DNA from: Chloroflexi bacterium UBA4733
GTDB taxonomy: Bacteria > Chloroflexota > UBA4733
DNA: 6,982 nucleotides
Assembly (NCBI GenBank): GCA_002404055.1
Contig: DHIZ01000430.1
Span: forward strand, 1-6,982
Reading direction: 5' to 3'
Notes under the pieces: model-generated
What the model was told of the DNA's origin: nothing
The model's input: the letters and a program-made list of their open reading frames with translations, nothing else
Databases searched by the model: none
Position numbers and translations under genes: made by a program
Part shown: in pieces, positions 5,769 to 6,982 of the stretch
Numbering within the stretch: the stretch's first letter is position 1
Layout: each line of letters begins with the position of its first letter

Positions 5769-5797
5769 ACTATACCGCACTTGCGACGTATTCGCAA
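5769..5797 (-). promoter_or_regulatory. Predicted sigma70-type promoter of the nickel permease operon
   Basis: On the minus strand, -35 TTGCGA (5797 to 5792) and -10 TATAGT (5774 to 5769) are separated by exactly 17 bases. The expected transcription start is near 5762, leaving a leader of about 35 bases that contains the GGAGG ribosome site. The -10 matches the consensus TATAAT at five of six positions and the -35 matches TTGACA at four of six. The -35 is one arm of the operator-like inverted repeat. Confidence 0.65.
5781..5797. promoter_or_regulatory. Nur-box-like operator TTGCGA-N5-TCGCAA
   Basis: A perfect 6-5-6 inverted repeat (TTGCGA, CGTAT, TCGCAA) covers the -35 and the upstream part of the spacer of the permease promoter. 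The Streptomyces coelicolor Nur box has the same layout, TTGCAA-N5-TTGCAA, with one base changed per half site here. A bound Fur-family dimer would block RNA polymerase, giving repression when nickel is sufficient. The repeat and its position are seen; the identity of the binding protein is inferred from the regulator encoded in the same operon. Confidence 0.65.
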
Positions 5798-5844
5798 TCA
5801 AGAATAAATGGCAAGACGTCGCGGGCGATGCTGAACGGTCGGGG

Positions 5845-6102
5845 CTACCGCCGGGACTTGCTGGGTTGCTTCCCTGGGTTGGCAGCGGCGCGATGATTCA
5901 GGTAAATGCCGAGTACGCCCAACGGGGCGCCCAGAAGCAGCGTCCAGATGATGAGTTCCCCTTCCGAAAAGAGCATGGGGATAAGCGGGCTGACCAGCAG
6001 CCAGAAGACGGCGATGAGGCAGAGCGCCATCATTGCCAGGTCGCCAAGGAGCAGGGCGGGCGAAGCGTGGGTGGTGGGCGGACGCAGGGGCGATCTATTC
6101 AC
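5845..6102 (-). CDS. Small two-helix membrane protein of unknown function
   Basis: An 85-residue protein with a basic, Pro-rich N-terminus, helices at about 22-46 and 50-68 joined by a short SEGE turn, and a basic tail (KQPSKSRR). The positive ends and the two helices imply that both termini are in the cytoplasm. I do not recognise a family. I chose the GTG at 6102 because it overlaps the upstream stop (GTGAATAG) and follows a GGAG about 12 bases upstream. A TTG at 6132 is possible but would add residues lying within the upstream gene. Coupling to a cell-wall transpeptidase gene suggests a role in envelope growth, but nothing in the sequence itself shows this. Confidence 0.65.
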   Translation of the reverse strand: MNRSPLRPPTTHASPALLLGDLAMMALCLIAVFWLLVSPLIPMLFSEGELIIWTLLLGAPLGVLGIYLNHRAAANPGKQPSKSRR

Positions 6103-6982
6103 CTTGGTGCTTTTCTCCAAAATAGGCTTCAATTACGGCGCGCACCATCGGCGCGGTTATCGATGCTCCTTCGCCGGCGTGCTCGGCCATCGCCACGACG
6201 GCGATCGCCGGCTGCTCGAACGGCGCGTAGGCGGCAAACCAGGCGTGGGGCTGTCCCGATCCGGCCTGGGCGGTGCCTGTTTTACCGGCAGCCGATACTG
6301 CCATCCCTTTGAAGGCAGCGTAGCCCGTGCCGATGCTGCTGGACACGACATCGTGCAGCCCCTGGCGGATGAGCTGCAGCGCCGCCGGGCTGGTCGGTAG
6401 GGTACCTATCCGCTTTGGCGGGTTGGCGTTCAGCACCTGGCCATCCGCGCCGACGACCTTGTCAATGATGCGCGGCGCCCAGAGCGTGCCACCATTCGCC
6501 AGGGCCGCATAGTAGTTCAGCACCTGCAGCGGACTGGCCAGCAGGTAGCCCTGGCCGATGCTGAGGTTGACGGCATCGCCCGGCAGCCAGCTCTCGCGGT
6601 AGGCAGCCTGCTTCCAGGTAGGGTCCGGCACCGTGCCGGTGGCCTTGGGCGAGCCGAGGCCGACGATCTGAGGGAAGCTACCCAGGCCGAACGCCTTTGC
6701 TTCGCTCGGCAGCATATCGCTTTTGGTCGTGTCTTCCTGGTGGCCCATGGTGTAGAAGGAGACGTCGCACGATTGCGTCAGCGCCGAGACGACGCCGAGG
6801 TGGCCGTGGCCGGAGAGCAGCCAGCAGTGCCAGGTGGTGTCGCCGAGGGTGTAGGAGCCGGGACAGTAGAACATCGACTGCTCGTTGTAGCCGGCCTGGT
6901 CGAGCGCCGCCGCCATGGTGATCGGCTTGAAAACGGAACCGGTGGGGTAGAAGCCCTCCACCAGGCGGTTGAGGAAGGGCTT
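6095..6982 (-). CDS. Penicillin-binding protein 2 (peptidoglycan DD-transpeptidase), C-terminal part
   Basis: The 295 residues seen here are the transpeptidase domain of a class B penicillin-binding protein; the N-terminus lies beyond the right edge. All three active-site motifs are present, counting from the edge: S16-V-F-K19 (nucleophile Ser and Lys), S71-C-D73 (the SxN-type motif, with Asp in place of Asn) and K234-T-G236. The segment YCPGSY...WHCW...GHGHLGVVSALTQSCDVSFY is characteristic of the PBP2/MrdA group rather than FtsI. The enzyme cross-links lateral wall peptidoglycan outside the membrane, usually with RodA during elongation. The stop overlaps the start of the following small membrane protein. 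The domain is intact as far as it can be seen. Confidence 0.92.
   Translation of the reverse strand, partial: KPFLNRLVEGFYPTGSVFKPITMAAALDQAGYNEQSMFYCPGSYTLGDTTWHCWLLSGHGHLGVVSALTQSCDVSFYTMGHQEDTTKSDMLPSEAKAFGLGSFPQIVGLGSPKATGTVPDPTWKQAAYRESWLPGDAVNLSIGQGYLLASPLQVLNYYAALANGGTLWAPRIIDKVVGADGQVLNANPPKRIGTLPTSPAALQLIRQGLHDVVSSSIGTGYAAFKGMAVSAAGKTGTAQAGSGQPHAWFAAYAPFEQPAIAVVAMAEHAGEGASITAPMVRAVIEAYFGEKHQGE

Noticed and set aside
5635..6312. Plus-strand open frame (225 codons) across the nickel operon promoter and into PBP2
   Set aside because: It crosses the promoter region and two unrelated minus-strand genes, and the product is rich in Arg, Gln and Pro with no domain.
1..6982. CRISPR array, tRNA, rRNA, insertion sequence or attachment sites
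   Set aside because: No spaced direct repeats, cloverleaf-like sequences, transposase motifs or terminal repeats were seen on either strand.

Overview
The window comes from a GC-rich bacterium. Every gene except the first is read on the minus strand, so transcription runs mostly from right to left. The protein set suggests Chloroflexota or a similar GC-rich group: a DUF929-type thioredoxin-fold protein next to a VKOR, a HoxN/NixA nickel permease, a Fur-family regulator and a PBP2-type transpeptidase. This placement is an inference with low confidence, because no rRNA or other phylogenetic marker is present.

Layout from right to left, in the order of minus-strand transcription. (1) The C-terminal transpeptidase half of a penicillin-binding protein 2 runs off the right edge. 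It overlaps the start of a small two-helix membrane protein. (2) A nickel uptake unit follows: a sigma70-like promoter whose -35 and spacer carry a perfect TTGCGA-N5-TCGCAA inverted repeat, a nickel/cobalt permease, and a Fur-family regulator 22 bp downstream. The operator has the layout of the Streptomyces Nur box, so this looks like an autoregulated nickel-responsive operon. (3) A 14-bp perfect inverted repeat lies just before a thiol-redox pair: a membrane-anchored DUF929 protein with a CPYC motif, and a VKOR-family quinone-linked oxidase. (4) The 3' end of a PIN-domain toxin gene survives as a 55-codon remnant that starts on the VKOR stop codon. (5) Next is a gene that appears to be split by a one-base frameshift: an N-terminal multi-helix membrane part and a C-terminal part ending like a Leu/Ile/Val-type binding protein. 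It is coupled by ATGA to an unknown 260-residue double-anchored protein, which overlaps a CPBP (Abi/CAAX-like) intramembrane protease. (6) On the plus strand at the left edge, a small NrtS-like membrane protein converges on the CPBP gene. The two share a single CTAG as their stop codons.

Most of the window concerns the cell envelope: disulfide formation, membrane proteolysis, metal and anion transport, and wall synthesis. The most testable regulatory idea is the Nur-like control of nickel uptake. The clearest signs of decay are the PIN remnant and the frameshifted membrane gene. No stretch longer than 300 bases lacks a gene; the longest non-coding gap is the one between the Fur-family gene and the DUF929 gene.
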